The translations under genes were made by a program, and so were the position numbers. From Exophiala sp. HKRS030 (Eukaryota > Ascomycota > Eurotiomycetes > Chaetothyriales > Herpotrichiellaceae): a stretch of 64,000 bases of DNA. This document shows positions 11,513 to 22,151 of this stretch, in pieces. The notes under the pieces were generated by a model. That model was not told where the DNA came from. It was given only the letters and a program-made list of their open reading frames with translations, and made no database searches. Each line of letters starts with the position of its first letter. Within the stretch, counting starts at the first letter, position 1. The stretch lies in contig JAHWDD010000003.1 of NCBI GenBank assembly GCA_023897205.1, positions 871,665-935,664 on the forward strand, given 5' to 3'.

Positions 11513-12151
11513 GTACCGATTTACACACACACAATTTACTGTGGAATGGCAGCATTGGGTTCGGGCACACGGTCAGTATTTTGTCAGCGGCATGGCTTGG
11601 TGGTAATGAAGGGCTTTTTATGGCTTGAAGTCGCATGGGTGCGGCACTGGGCACGCTTCTTACCATGGAGGCGTGCATCGGGATCCTTTCGAATCCAAGT
11701 GGGAGAAATGGGATCTCAATAGGGCGCAATCACAGGGATGGATGATACAAAAGATCCAGGAATTGACGATTGTATGAATTGGACGACAAATTGGCAAAAG
11801 GACATGATTATGATGATGACCATGTTTTTGGGGGGAACCGGCACTGTGCTCAATATGATTTTCATAGGTGGTGATGGCGTATACAGATGCTCTGGACTTT
11901 GCTCTTTCGCTTTCAAAAATCTTTCTTTCCGTAACATACATTTTGTTTTTATGTATATGTGCAGTCCTCTGAAAGCAATCCCAGACCAGATAAAAACTTC
12001 AGTCAGAGACTACGGAGTATGTTTCATTGCCATCATCCTTTGCCTTCACGAAGTAGTATTCTCGCAATGTCCATGGCACAGAAACCTAACATATCCCTCA
12101 TCCCCGGTCAAACGACTTCCAAACTCAAGTCTCTTTCTCTCTTTCTCTTTC
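11513..12151. other. Convergent spacer, F-box gene / complex I subunit
   Basis: About 640 bp between two 3' ends. Short overlapping ORFs on both strands are not supported by domains or splice signals. Confidence 0.5.
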
Positions 12152-13054
12152 CTACAACTCCCCATCCGTCCTCATATGGTCTTGGACCTTGGGTACCTCT
12201 CCCAGCAGCGAAGTCAAACCCGCCCTCGGCTCGCAAGTCATTCTCTGTTTGCCCTCGTAGGTCTGCGGTCCCGGTCTCGGCACTTTGCTCGCGTCGTAGC
12301 CAGTCATGGTAGAGCTGTCTTTCAGTGCCTGCAACAGGCTCTTCATCGTCTCGGGCGTCAGATCCTCGTAGTAGTCGTCGTTGATCTGCACCATGGGCGC
12401 ATTGACGCACGCTCCCAGACACTCGACCTCGAGCAACGTAAAAAGCTTGTCTTCGGTGGTGTGGCCGGAATGAACGCCCAAAAACTCCTCGCACGCCTTC
12501 ATGATCTTGTCACTCCCGCAGCCGCCGAGCATGCACGGCGTCGTCGTGCAGACTTGGACAAAGTACTTGCCCACCGGGTCCCGGTTGTACATGGTGTAGA
12601 AAGTGGCCACCTCGTAGACGCGCATCGGGGGCATCTCGAGGATGCGCGCCACCTCGTTCATCACGGACAAGCTCGTCCATCCGTGCTGGCGCTGGCCGAG
12701 GTCCAAGATCGGCATGACGGCGGCCTTTTTGTACTGGGGTGGGTAACGCTTGAGGATCTCATCGATCAGGCGGAGGTTCGTTTCGTTGAATTTGAATGGG
12801 ATCGAGGGGTTGTTTTCGGGTGTGTTGCGGTGCTGAGGAATGAAAAGTTAGTTCATCGTGATTTGAGAAGGAGATGTATAGGGGAAAGAGATATTCCAGG
12901 AACGTACGACAAAGAGTGCTTCACTCCTCGATAAGGGTGTGCTGGAGAATGGTCTAATATGAAGAGGTTGTCTTTGGGGATGATGAGCTTGTGATGTTCT
13001 GGAAGCTGCCCTCGTGGCCTGGCGCACGAGCTGAGGAATGGCTTTCGAAGCCAT
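12152..13054 (-). CDS. nuo24: NADH:ubiquinone oxidoreductase 24-kDa subunit (NDUFV2, nuo-24)
   Basis: Iron-sulfur subunit of the mitochondrial complex I peripheral arm, holding the N1a [2Fe-2S] cluster. Two exons, 12908-13054 and 12152-12832, flank a 75-nt intron with an ACTAAC branch site; the product is 275 aa. The first exon encodes an Arg/Ser-rich mitochondrial presequence ([19 protein letters not shown]). The cluster ligands are visible as Cys144 and Cys149 (VCTTTPC) and Cys187 and Cys191 (ECLGACV). [13 protein letters not shown] and [13 protein letters not shown] are strongly conserved family blocks. It is divergent from ost1 across 335 bp. Confidence 0.95.
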
Positions 13055-13389
13055 GCTGGGCGATCCTTCGGGCTACCGTCGAAGTTCAACTCGTTGAGGG
13101 TTCGCAGGATCACAAATACTTCCTCGAACTGCGCTTCTTGGAACTTGAATGTTAATGAGACGGGATGGAATAGCTTCAAGCCAATCAGAGTCTTGACGTT
13201 GTCAGTCCGTTTGGGGGTTCTTGTGGTCGAACGTACCATCCATACGGTGGACTTTGCGGCCATTAGATTCAACTGTCTCCGCAGCCGTCAGGTCCTCGTC
13301 TCCACGCTGGCCTAATTAAAAGCACTTACGACGACGACGACGCTGCTGCTGTCGCTTGTGACCTGTTTCTCTGGGTCAAAGTTGCGAGG
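13055..13389. promoter_or_regulatory. Divergent promoter region, nuo24 / ost1
   Basis: 335 bp separating the start codons of two divergently transcribed housekeeping genes, so both promoters must lie here or overlap. No specific element is recognised. Confidence 0.5.
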
Positions 13390-14985
13390 ATGAGGTTCTC
13401 GTCCGTAGTGAGCGCAGTCGTCGGACTGTGCTCCGCATCAACATATGCAATCTCGAATTCCACCACATCACAATCCACCCAGAAGTTGTTGAAAGGAGAC
13501 TTCAAGCCAGCACAAGTATTCGAGAACACGAACCTCGTTCGAACCGTCAACCTTGAGAAAGGCTACGTGAGAGAGACGACAAATGTCCTGATCACGAATA
13601 CGGACAAGAACCCGCAATCCGAATACTATGTTCCATTTGACTACGACGTGATTGGGAGGATTGGAGGGTTCGATGTCAGAGACAAGAAGAATGCCGAGAA
13701 AGGCTCACTTGAGGTCACCGTCGCTCCATTGGCAGAGGTGCTCGATGCTTCGGGGAATTCTTCCAGGTATGGGCTGTAACCTTTCCGTCGAACGAGCTCC
13801 TCGACTGACTGACACATCTGCAGATCAACTCAATACTATATTGTCCATCTCGACGAGCCGGTCCCGCCCAAGGGGACAGTCACCCTCTCCATATCCTACC
13901 ACATCCTCGGAGCTCTCAAACCTCTCCCTGCATCCATCCGACAAGAAGAGAAACAATATCTCACCTACGATTTCTCCGCATATGCCCCGTCGGCGTACAA
14001 GACCGTCAAGCAAAAGACAAAGGTCAAGTTCCCATCGACTGATGTACCGGAGTACACGACGACGGAGGGTCTGACATCCAACGTCGACCCGGAAAAGCAG
14101 GGCACACAATACTCGTATGGGCCATACGACACCTCCAAGGTCTCGCCCGGTACGACGTACCCGATTTCCGTGCGCTACGAGTTCAACAAGCCCCTTTTGG
14201 TGTGTAGCGTCCTCGAACGAGACGTCGAAGTGTCACACTGGGGTGGTAACCTTGCAACCGAAGAGCGCTACTGGCTCCGACACGACGGTGCCTCGCTGTC
14301 CAACCACTTTTCACGTGTCGCCTGGAGCACACAAAGCTTCTACGTCAACGCCGGACAGATGAGCACGTCCGCGTTGCGGGAACTCAAGGTGCCCCTGAGG
14401 CCAGGCAGCGTTGATCCTTATTTCACCGACGACATTGGCAACGTGTCGACATCTCGGTTCCGACCCAACAACGTCCGTGATGCCAGCCTCGAGCTCAAGC
14501 CTCGATATCCATTGTTTGGAGGGTGGAAGTACAGTTTCAGAATCGGCTGGAACAACGCTCTGTCGTCGTTCCTGCGCAAGCTCAAGACCCCTTCAGACGC
14601 ATACGTCTTGTCCGTCCCGCTCGTCCAGGGCCCCAAGATGGCCGAGGGCATCCAGTACGAGCAGTTTGTTCTCCGTGTGATTCTGCCCGAGGGCGCGACC
14701 AACGTCAACTACCAGATTCACGGCGGCACAGGCGTCCCCACTCTCCATGCCGAGCACAGCTTGCACAAGACCTTTATGGACACTCTGGGCAGGACCGAGT
14801 TGAAGTTGTCCGGCACCAACGTCGTGGACGAGGCGAGGGACATCAACCTTTTGGTCACGTACGAGTATACTCTCATGTCGGCGTTGAGAAAACCATTGAC
14901 CATTGTCGCCGGATTCGCGGTGGTCTTTGTGGTTGTTTACCTGGTGGGGAGTATCGATACGAGCATTGGAAAGAAGAGGAGGTGA
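13390..14985 (+). CDS. ost1: Oligosaccharyltransferase subunit Ost1 (ribophorin I)
   Basis: Non-catalytic subunit of the ER oligosaccharyltransferase that N-glycosylates nascent proteins. Two exons (13390-13766, 13824-14985) give 512 aa. There is a cleavable signal peptide (MRFSSVVSAVVGLCSASTYA), a long luminal region typical of ribophorin I with VIGRIGGFDVRDKK, WGGNLATEERYWLRHDGASL and RPRYPLFGGWKYSF-like blocks, and one C-terminal transmembrane helix near residues 485-505. The cytosolic end is KKRR. The splice at codon 126 is in phase and rejoins the frame at STQYYIVHLDEPVPPKGT. It converges with the polymerase gene. Confidence 0.93.
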
Positions 14986-15347
14986 TTTCCGATGTGATTG
15001 ATATTGTCATTGATGAGGCCCGGGGGGATATATGTTGAACATAACACACGGTTTATTGTGTGGTTTCAAATGTTTCTCTGTAGATTAGCTAGCTCGATTT
15101 TCCCTTGGGAGGGACTTGAAAAAAAAAGCATAAACAGTACGGGATAGAAATGGACCAGTTATAAAAGAAAAAAATAAGGACCAAGAATTGTTTCCAAAGA
15201 TAAGATTGTTATATACAAAAGTACAGATCCAAAGTTGGACGGATCGTGCGGTGCGTCGTCGACCAGCAACGAATACCTAGATCCCTGAAGATTTGAAAGT
15301 TTGGCCGCGGACTATCCCATAGGTAGGTAGGTATGTAATCAAAATCT
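14986..15347. other. Convergent spacer, ost1 / DNA polymerase X
   Basis: About 360 bp, AT-rich, with A-runs at 15120-15175 that may belong to the ost1 3' end. It includes GGTAGGTAGGTA near 15320, related to the dispersed intergenic motif. Confidence 0.5.
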
Positions 15348-17567
15348 TCACCCGGTGCACCGTTTCTCAGGAGGTCTATATCCAAAACCCAGACCGTCCA
15401 TGAGTCTCCGCTCCCTGTCCTGCCAAGTGTCCCCGTCGTCCCACTGGTCACCGGGCCGGGAGAGGTCCGGCGGTGGTGACGGTTTTTGACCCTTCAAGAT
15501 GGCCTCGAGGGCGTTTTGGGTCTTCGGCCTCGGGCTCTCAAAGTCGAGGACCAGGCCGTTGGCACGGTCCCTGACGCCCGAACTGTCAAACTTGAGACCT
15601 TTGGTCTTGTGGACAAACTGTCGTATGTCCCTCTGGAACGTGGTACCGCCGCTCCATCCCAACACGGCACAGCCGACGGTGCGCCAACTCGAGATGATGA
15701 TGTCCACCCTCCGATGGACGTTTGGGTTTTTTTGGTCTTGTTTCTTTTCGTCGCTCTTTGGGTTCGGGCTTGCCTCGTCCGGATGGAGACCCGCAAGAGA
15801 ATCTTGTTCAAACCTCGGGTCCTGCCAGACGCACAACGCCTTGTCCAGACTGTCGAACCCACCGGCACCGTGATGGTGATGGCCGGTCGAGCGGAACGGC
15901 AAGGTCGCCTGCCCTCGATCACTGGTCGTGGTGTGCAGACTGAGGGTGTGGGTGATCCAACCTTCGGCCTCGAGGCTCGACACCACGTCGACCACCAGGT
16001 CTTTGGTCTTTTCCTCGTCGCGGTGGCTGAGCACGACGTCGACGTCCCCGCACTCGGTCTTCCCCCGGCGGTACCCGCCGACGATCACGCACTCGACGTC
16101 CTGGGGCCCGCCGTGTTGCGCGGGCCCAACCCCCAAGACGCCCCGGGCGTGGCGCAAGATGACACCCGCGATGCCCTCGACCTCGGCCCGGGGGATCTTG
16201 GCCAGGAACTCGTCGTAGTACTTGACCCCGATCTGCTGGACGCGCGTGAGGCCCGACCAGCCGAACTCGACCACGTCGTCCAAGTCCCTCCAGCCGCGCT
16301 CAAAGTAGAATTTCCGCGCCGTGTCGGGACCCACGCCCCATATGTTCCAGAACAGCCGGAGGTGCCGGAGGTCGTCGTCGTCGTCGAGCGCGCGGACCGT
16401 CGCGATCGACCGCTCCCCGTCCGTGTCGGCCGAGTGGTACCATTCGGTCCACAAGGCCGCGAGCTTGGCGTTGCACCCGGGGAGGCGGGTGATCTCGTCC
16501 GGGTGGCGGATGTGGTGTTCGTAGGCGGACAGGCTGGCGATGGACGTCGAGTAGGCTCGCACGCCGATGTCGTCGAGCGTGAGGAGCCGCGATTCTTTGA
16601 TCTTGGTGAGTTGTGCGATGAAGGCGGCGTTGCGCGTGACCATAGGCGTGTCGCGGCAACACGAGTAGTGCGCGTACCGTCCCGTGGCCCAGTCGGGCAA
16701 GGGTGGGAGAGGGTTGTTGGCGAGATCCTCGAACTCGGACGTCGTGGTGCGATGGAGTTTCGGTGGGTGCTTTGCTTGGTGGGATGATGTTGAGTGTGCA
16801 TGGTCACCGAAGCGGCGACGATGAAGGTGGGAGGTTGCGGAGGTACTCGGATGAGATTGATGCATAGCCGCATCGGCTTTGGCACGTTCGAGGATGGACG
16901 TGGTGGGTTTTGGTACATGGTGAGAGGAGGACGAGCCGGAAGCGGTCGTCTTGACGTACGTCGTCGGGTCGGGGAGTGCTTTGGGTGAGGTTTCACCCGC
17001 TGGCTTGGGGATGATCTTGCCACTGTAGATTATGTACGGTTTATAGTGGACAATGTGACCTTTGTTGATACAGGACTCGAGCCAGGCGAGTTTGAGGACG
17101 ACGATGTGGGATTTCAGGTTCGGCCACGACACAACCGGTGGTGGTGAAGGAGGATGGTTTTCGGACCGAGTCGAGGCTTCGGTGCTCGTGCTTGATCTAG
17201 AATCCCGTCTTCGCTTTAGGTCTCGCCTCTTCACATCACGTTCAATCCATCCTGTCCTGGCCTTCTTGTGAGGTGGCTGTCCTTTGTCGTGATTGTCACG
17301 ACTAGGATATTGGTGATCGATCTCAGGCAAGAGCGCTTCCTCAGTCCACACTCCTCTCGCTCTCAGATCAAAGGCGGCACGTTTCTTTTGGCCGATCTTG
17401 CCCAGGAACACTCGTGCCTCCTGAGAGTCGTACGTGAGAGATCCACCTAGTCGGAAGACGAGATCCTCCTGCTCATGCAATGCTTCCGGGTCCAGGTGAC
17501 TTGGCAGGATGTATATTGGCGGAACAGATGCCAAGTCAAGTGCAGGAGGTTTTGGTGACTCCGGCAT
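15348..17567 (-). CDS. pol4: Family X DNA polymerase (Pol IV; lambda/mu-like) with BRCT domain
   Basis: Gap-filling polymerase expected to act in non-homologous end joining and base excision repair. The product is 739 aa from the ATG at 17567; upstream codons in the frame offer only a TTG start. Residues about 1-190 hold a BRCT domain interrupted by a basic Ser-rich insert. A disordered stretch of about 130 aa follows, then the 8-kDa and fingers region with a helix-hairpin-helix (WGVGPDTARKFY). In the palm, GGYRRGK lies at 497-503 with metal-binding Asp508 and Asp510; the third Asp is 622 (RRVDIIISS). Residues 637-638 are Gly-Trp (LGWSGGTTFQRDIR) where Pol beta and lambda have Tyr-Phe; Pol mu and TdT have Gly-Trp. 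The central GC-rich part produces long antisense frames that are not genes. Confidence 0.88.
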   Translation of the reverse strand: MPESPKPPALDLASVPPIYILPSHLDPEALHEQEDLVFRLGGSLTYDSQEARVFLGKIGQKKRAAFDLRARGVWTEEALLPEIDHQYPSRDNHDKGQPPHKKARTGWIERDVKRRDLKRRRDSRSSTSTEASTRSENHPPSPPPVVSWPNLKSHIVVLKLAWLESCINKGHIVHYKPYIIYSGKIIPKPAGETSPKALPDPTTYVKTTASGSSSSHHVPKPTTSILERAKADAAMHQSHPSTSATSHLHRRRFGDHAHSTSSHQAKHPPKLHRTTTSEFEDLANNPLPPLPDWATGRYAHYSCCRDTPMVTRNAAFIAQLTKIKESRLLTLDDIGVRAYSTSIASLSAYEHHIRHPDEITRLPGCNAKLAALWTEWYHSADTDGERSIATVRALDDDDDLRHLRLFWNIWGVGPDTARKFYFERGWRDLDDVVEFGWSGLTRVQQIGVKYYDEFLAKIPRAEVEGIAGVILRHARGVLGVGPAQHGGPQDVECVIVGGYRRGKTECGDVDVVLSHRDEEKTKDLVVDVVSSLEAEGWITHTLSLHTTTSDRGQATLPFRSTGHHHHGAGGFDSLDKALCVWQDPRFEQDSLAGLHPDEASPNPKSDEKKQDQKNPNVHRRVDIIISSWRTVGCAVLGWSGGTTFQRDIRQFVHKTKGLKFDSSGVRDRANGLVLDFESPRPKTQNALEAILKGQKPSPPPDLSRPGDQWDDGDTWQDRERRLMDGLGFGYRPPEKRCTG

Positions 17568-18192
17568 GATCCTGGTGTAATCTATGTTGCGACCAAAGTA
17601 AGATGAGACCTGAGGACTGGAGAAGTGCTGCAAAGGTGTCAATTGTCACTTATCCTCGCCACAGTGATTTCATGGTCAGCAGAACATGATGGGTTGCCAT
17701 GTGAGTTGAAGTCGGAGGGTAAAGCGAAGTAGTAGACTCGATACGCGTTGGCTCATTCATGTTTGTCATCTGGCTATTTAGGCTGCGGGAGGGAACACAC
17801 CCTGTGCGAGACCTCACATAATGCGAATACGAGGTGTTGGACTTGATGTGGTGGTCTTGAGAGGATCAATCGATTCTTCGGTTGCGTCACAGATTGAAGG
17901 CCATTTGCCCTTCGTGGTGCTGCCGATTCGGGTATGGTTGCCGCCTATAAGAATTGTTTAGGTACCCCCTAGGTACTTGTAGTTAGGGTAGTCTACTACC
18001 TACCACACAGACCATCCCGGATGCAATTCGGAACATCTCTTACATGTGCAAGTACTGTATATAAGGATTGATCTAGAGTTATGGTACTTCTGGAGACCGA
18101 AGTACATCACTAAACGGCGCAGGCCCTGTAAATCTCCTGTCGTATCTGCCAGATGCTGTTCGGCCCAGCCTTCTGTACATTTACCTCCGGAA
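17568..18192. other. Intergenic, polymerase X promoter side
   Basis: About 625 bp between the 5' end of the polymerase gene and the 3' end of the caspase-like pseudogene. It contains TAGGTACCCCCTAGGTAC near 17959-17976, another copy of the dispersed TAGGTAC motif. No gene is seen. Confidence 0.5.
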
Positions 18193-19640
18193 TCATTTAC
18201 CATCATCTGCCATCAGCCCATTCCGCAGGGACTGCTCAGTATAAAAGTACAACTCCTTGATGGCATTGGGGTAATTTGCGCTCGCAAAACACGAAGTCCA
18301 TTCGTCCAACGACGCGTTGCCAGGAGAGTCAAGAGATACTTTCACATAAAATGAAGCCGGGTAGGGGATCTGCGTCGAGGCTGTCGGGCGCTCGACCGGG
18401 GTGTTTGAGTTCAGCAAAGCCTGGAGCTTGATGCTGGGATGATCCAGGTTTGGGTATCTTTTGTGGTATGGTGAAGCAATTCTTGTCCCCTTCTCTCTGT
18501 CGATTTTATTGTAATCATCGAGTCGATCTCTTAGCATGTTGATTGTCAAGCTGGACCTGGTATCCTTTAATTTCGCTAGGACTTCAATCAGCGCTCTCAG
18601 AAAAGAGCCTTCGCGTGTGTATGCATAACTATGGCGGTCTGAGGCTGCGAGAATCTCGTTGGTGCCCTTCATGCCACCCAAGACAGCATTTGCCGCAAAG
18701 CAGCAATTCAAGATGATGAGAGTGTCGCATGGCGCGCTGCGGAGTGATGGCTGTATGTGAGACCAGCTCACGCCTTCACCCTGTTTCGAGGTTGCACAGC
18801 TGGAGAACACGGTTAGCCCTCGTTGTTTTGACGACAAAATATTGCAAACATACGGTATCCAAATCGATGGGCCCATATCGCCGTTTTCTCCCTCGATGGC
18901 CTCCGGATTCAAGCCGTGTACAGCGTAAACGACGATAACAAGCTCGTCCTTCTTTCCATGCGCGTGTATGAGTTCCTCAATCTTCTTTTACAGTTTGTAC
19001 TGGGCGTTCGTCGTCTCTGGGATCTTGAAGATCTCGTAGACATGAAAGTTGAAGTGTTCCACGAAACATTCCTTGAGCCCATTGAGGTCATCTTCAAGTT
19101 CAAGTTTAGGTTCCACTGTTTCGAACATGATCGGCAGCACCGAAACCTTGGAATAGCGCCCATTGCGTGTCAGATTGTCATTGAGTTGCTCGGTGTTGTT
19201 CAAACTCTTGACAAGTTCTTCGATTTGTCGAGAGACCAGAAAGACTGCACCTTCCGGTTCTGAGCGTCTGACGGGGCCCGTGAACTCGACACGACCGCTT
19301 CGCACCGTCTCTGGGGCCTCACTTCCCAGCTGCTTCCAGGATGCGGGATCGAGAGCTCATAGACGAGTCGATCATCGGATCGAGATTCGGCCTGTCCACC
19401 TTTCTGGCGAGCTTTCAAGCCGTTAAGCAGCCAGGTATTGATGGTAGAGAGCTGGTTAGGGTCTGTTGTCGGGCTCTGCAGGAGCACTTCCATTCGCACG
19501 TCAAGATCGTCTTGCCTGGCTCTGGGCGCGGATGGGCTGTTCGAACCCTTGATTGACGCCTTTCTTAACCTACGTTCAGAGAAGTCATTCAAGACAGCAA
19601 AGCCCAACGAGGTACATTCGTCACCGGAATGGGTGCTCAT
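18193..19640 (-). pseudogene. Caspase-like (peptidase C14) gene, apparently broken
   Basis: The frame encodes a fungal caspase-like domain of the kind found alone or fused to NLR-type proteins. Reading down the minus strand, KVSVLPIMFE opens the fold. ELVIVVYAVHG corresponds to the catalytic-His strand (usually YYAGHG), and DTLIILNCCFAANA to the catalytic-Cys strand, the active Cys codon at 18700-18702. An in-phase 54-nt intron is likely at about 18796-18849 (donor GTATGT, branch GGCTAACC, acceptor CCAG). Two defects appear. TAA at 18988-18990 interrupts a conserved helix; CAA would be expected. A shift of reading frame lies around 19306-19350, separating an N-terminal part (ATG at 19640) from the caspase part. 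No intron I could place removes the TAA. A sequencing error or a shorter functional gene starting inside cannot be excluded. Confidence 0.6.
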
Positions 19641-20177
19641 CTCGCCAGTTCCAAAGCTGGAAGACGTTCGGTACTCATAGCCAGGTACTCCCACAGCAGG
19701 AAGGACGGGAAGGTGTTTTGATACTGATTATCGTCAAACACCCTGCTCGCGCCAACTTCAATGGAGAAGGTACCTCTCAGGCCGTGTTGCATTGGCTTGT
19801 ATCGTGCCAACCAACAAGCGTTGAATTCTCATGCTACACAACATGATTAGTGACGAGTGTTCCGGGGCAAAGCAAGGCAATGCATTGGCACATGATGAAT
19901 GTTCTCTTGAGCCAGAAGTCCAAGGCTTGTTCCAAGATTCAGCTTGCATGCTCCCAACCCAATACGAGAATGCCACTTGTCTCAGCGCCCGGCATCTAAG
20001 AAGCTAACGAGAAAGCTGCTATTCCTGGTCATATAGGCGCAAATCTCATTCGCTCGAACTTCAGTTTGCCTGTATACCCACTTGGTAGTCGTTGCCTTTT
20101 GGTAGCAAGGATGGAGATTTGCTCGCAGCCTGTCAGCTTGCTGAAAAGTCAGTCTCATATCCAGATCAATAAGAACC
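19641..20177. other. Spacer between two damaged genes
   Basis: About 540 bp. The caspase-like gene and the PfkB gene are divergent here, so their promoters would have been in this segment. No other feature is seen. Confidence 0.5.
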
Positions 20178-21446
20178 ATGGTGTCGCCACTGAGCTCATT
20201 TCAGCACCCGGAAAAAGAAGCTTCCCATTTACTACCAATGGCATCTAACTCGTCACCCTCTGTCAGCACGGAGGCAAATCGTTCGAGCGCAGAGTTGGGT
20301 CCGGGCGAACTGGGCTCCATGAACCAGCAAATCTCGCTGTACGCAAAGACATTGCGGATTTCGGTCATCGGTTCTTTGAACTATGACCGTATCTGGATTG
20401 TATCTCGTCTGCCGCGACCATCGGAGACCTTGATGATTGGCGAGTACAGGCAGACTCCGGGAGGGAAAGGCGCCATCCAAGCTATAGCCTGCGCAAGGCT
20501 CTCATATGCAAAGCCTGGCGGCACCGCTCCTTTCTTACTGAGATCCAACTCCAATAAGGGCCCTGGTGGGCGAAGGTCTAGTAGCCAGGATCTGAAACCC
20601 TTCAGCATTAAAGTCATCATGATTGGGGTTGTGGGAGAGGACCTGCAGGGAGCCCGGATCATGGACACTCGAGCTGCTAACAGGGTGGACATTGAACATA
20701 TTCTTCGATGCCGAGAGGAGACTACTGGGACAGCAAGCATTGCTCTAGACAAGAACGGCGAGAACAATGTGCTGGTCCATCCTGGTGCCAATTACAGGCT
20801 TTCGTCGGACCGAATTCATGTAGATCTTCCTGAGGGTTCGCCGCATCTCCTCATTCTGCAGATGGAAATCCCTGTTCAAACCGTTGAAGACCTTGTCAAG
20901 AACGCCGCTGAGAAGAGAATCCCGGTTTTGCTGAATGCGGCCCCCGTAGTGGACGATTTTCCGCTGGATATTCTTTGGAGTGTGGAACACCTCATCGTAA
21001 ACAAGCTGGAAGCCGAAGCTCTCGTGGAGCGACGCCAAATCGCCAGCAATATGTCACGCCAACGACCATAACAAGATGAAAACAGAGAAGCGGAAGTCGG
21101 GAGGGGGAAAGAATTGTGCAAGTCCTTACTGGAATTTGGCATGAAGTACGTCGTTGTCACAATGGGCGGCCATGGAGGGGTTGTGGGTTCGAGAGGGCCG
21201 GACGGCAAAGCACACATATTTGATTATGAAGCGGTAGAAGTCCAAAATGTCGTCGACACAACGGGTTGTGGTGGTGTCTTCGTCGGGGCGTATGCGGTCC
21301 AGTACATCCGGCAGAAGTTCTCCCCGGGAGGAGGGTTTGACATCGCTCGAGCTGTGACTTGGGCGTCCAAGGCCGCGGCGATGAAGGCGAGATCCTTTGG
21401 CTCCCTCGAGGGAGTACCATGGGAAGATGAGCTTGATGCAGCCTGA
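20178..21446 (+). pseudogene. PfkB (ribokinase-like) sugar kinase, probably inactive
   Basis: Ribokinases phosphorylate ribose at C5. The frame shows the family fold in order: ISVIGSLNYDRIWIVSRLP at the N-terminus, GGKGAIQAIACARLS (residues 95 on), an IVNKLEAEAL block, LLEFGMKYVVVTMGGHGG and DTTGCGGVFVGAYAVQYIRQK. Three oddities point to decay. A TAA at 21069-21071 splits one continuous frame (20178-21071 and 21072-21446). The invariant Asn of GGKGAN is Ile100. The catalytic Asp of the DTTGxGD motif is Gly (codon 21273-21275). A 51-nt intron with a weak GTCACG donor in the stretch containing the TAA could remove it in phase, so a spliced but catalytically dead protein is the alternative. The start could also be the ATG at 20238. 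Neighbouring the broken caspase gene supports general decay of this block. Confidence 0.6.
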
Positions 21447-22151
21447 GTGAAGACGACCAAAGTTTTTGTTCTCTATGGATCGTGGGTGGTGGTGAATTGT
21501 GCTTACTCTTCGAAATGATATGTGTTATTTGATGGTTAGTACGTCAGGCAGGCGGCTCTTGAGGTCCTTAAGGAGTCAATCCTCCCAACCGGACGAAACC
21601 CTTCGACTCGAGGGTCAGGATGGGAAAAGGTCCCGCCTCAGGCTGTGGTGACAGAACCTCTAGTCGAATCCCAACTATGGCTTTGGTACATCAGGGGATA
21701 TCTTATTGTCGTAGTGAACCAAGCCATAGCAATTCTTGGCATTGAAGGGTTCACCGCCTTCCCTACAAGCTTCGTTGGGATTGTAGAGTACATCCGGCCA
21801 TGATATGTTATTTGTACTTGACCTCAAAGGAATCCAGAGTAGAGGGGAGGATAAGACAGTACCGAATCAATCTCAAGTCACGATGGACTAAAACAGGTTG
21901 ATGCGAGAAATGTTTCAAATGTTGACGACACCAATAGTCGGGAAATGTTGATTAGAGAATTTTCTTGGTTACGAATATTTCAAAAGGTTTAAAATCAATC
22001 ACCTGCCACGTTACACATTCCCACCCATCACATGGCTCCGTTTTGAAAACACAACTCAAGAAAAAAAAGAGAAATAAAGAAAAGCTTCCCAACTTGTAAA
22101 ACAACAAAGGAAAGAAAAGGAAAGAAATAGAAAGGGGACAAAGAAAACCAA
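21447..22151. other. Intergenic, PfkB locus to SET gene
   Basis: About 700 bp; A-rich for the 100 bp before the SET-domain start, as expected for a fungal 5' leader. No gene or repeat is recognised. Confidence 0.5.

Noticed and set aside
11738..12934. 398-codon plus-strand ORF
   Set aside because: Antisense to the conserved complex I 24-kDa subunit; composition rich in Arg, Leu and His as expected of a shadow frame.
15486..16787. 433-codon plus-strand ORF
   Set aside because: Lies opposite the conserved polymerase X palm and fingers region; the strong GC3 bias of that gene removes stops on the other strand. Its product has no domain.
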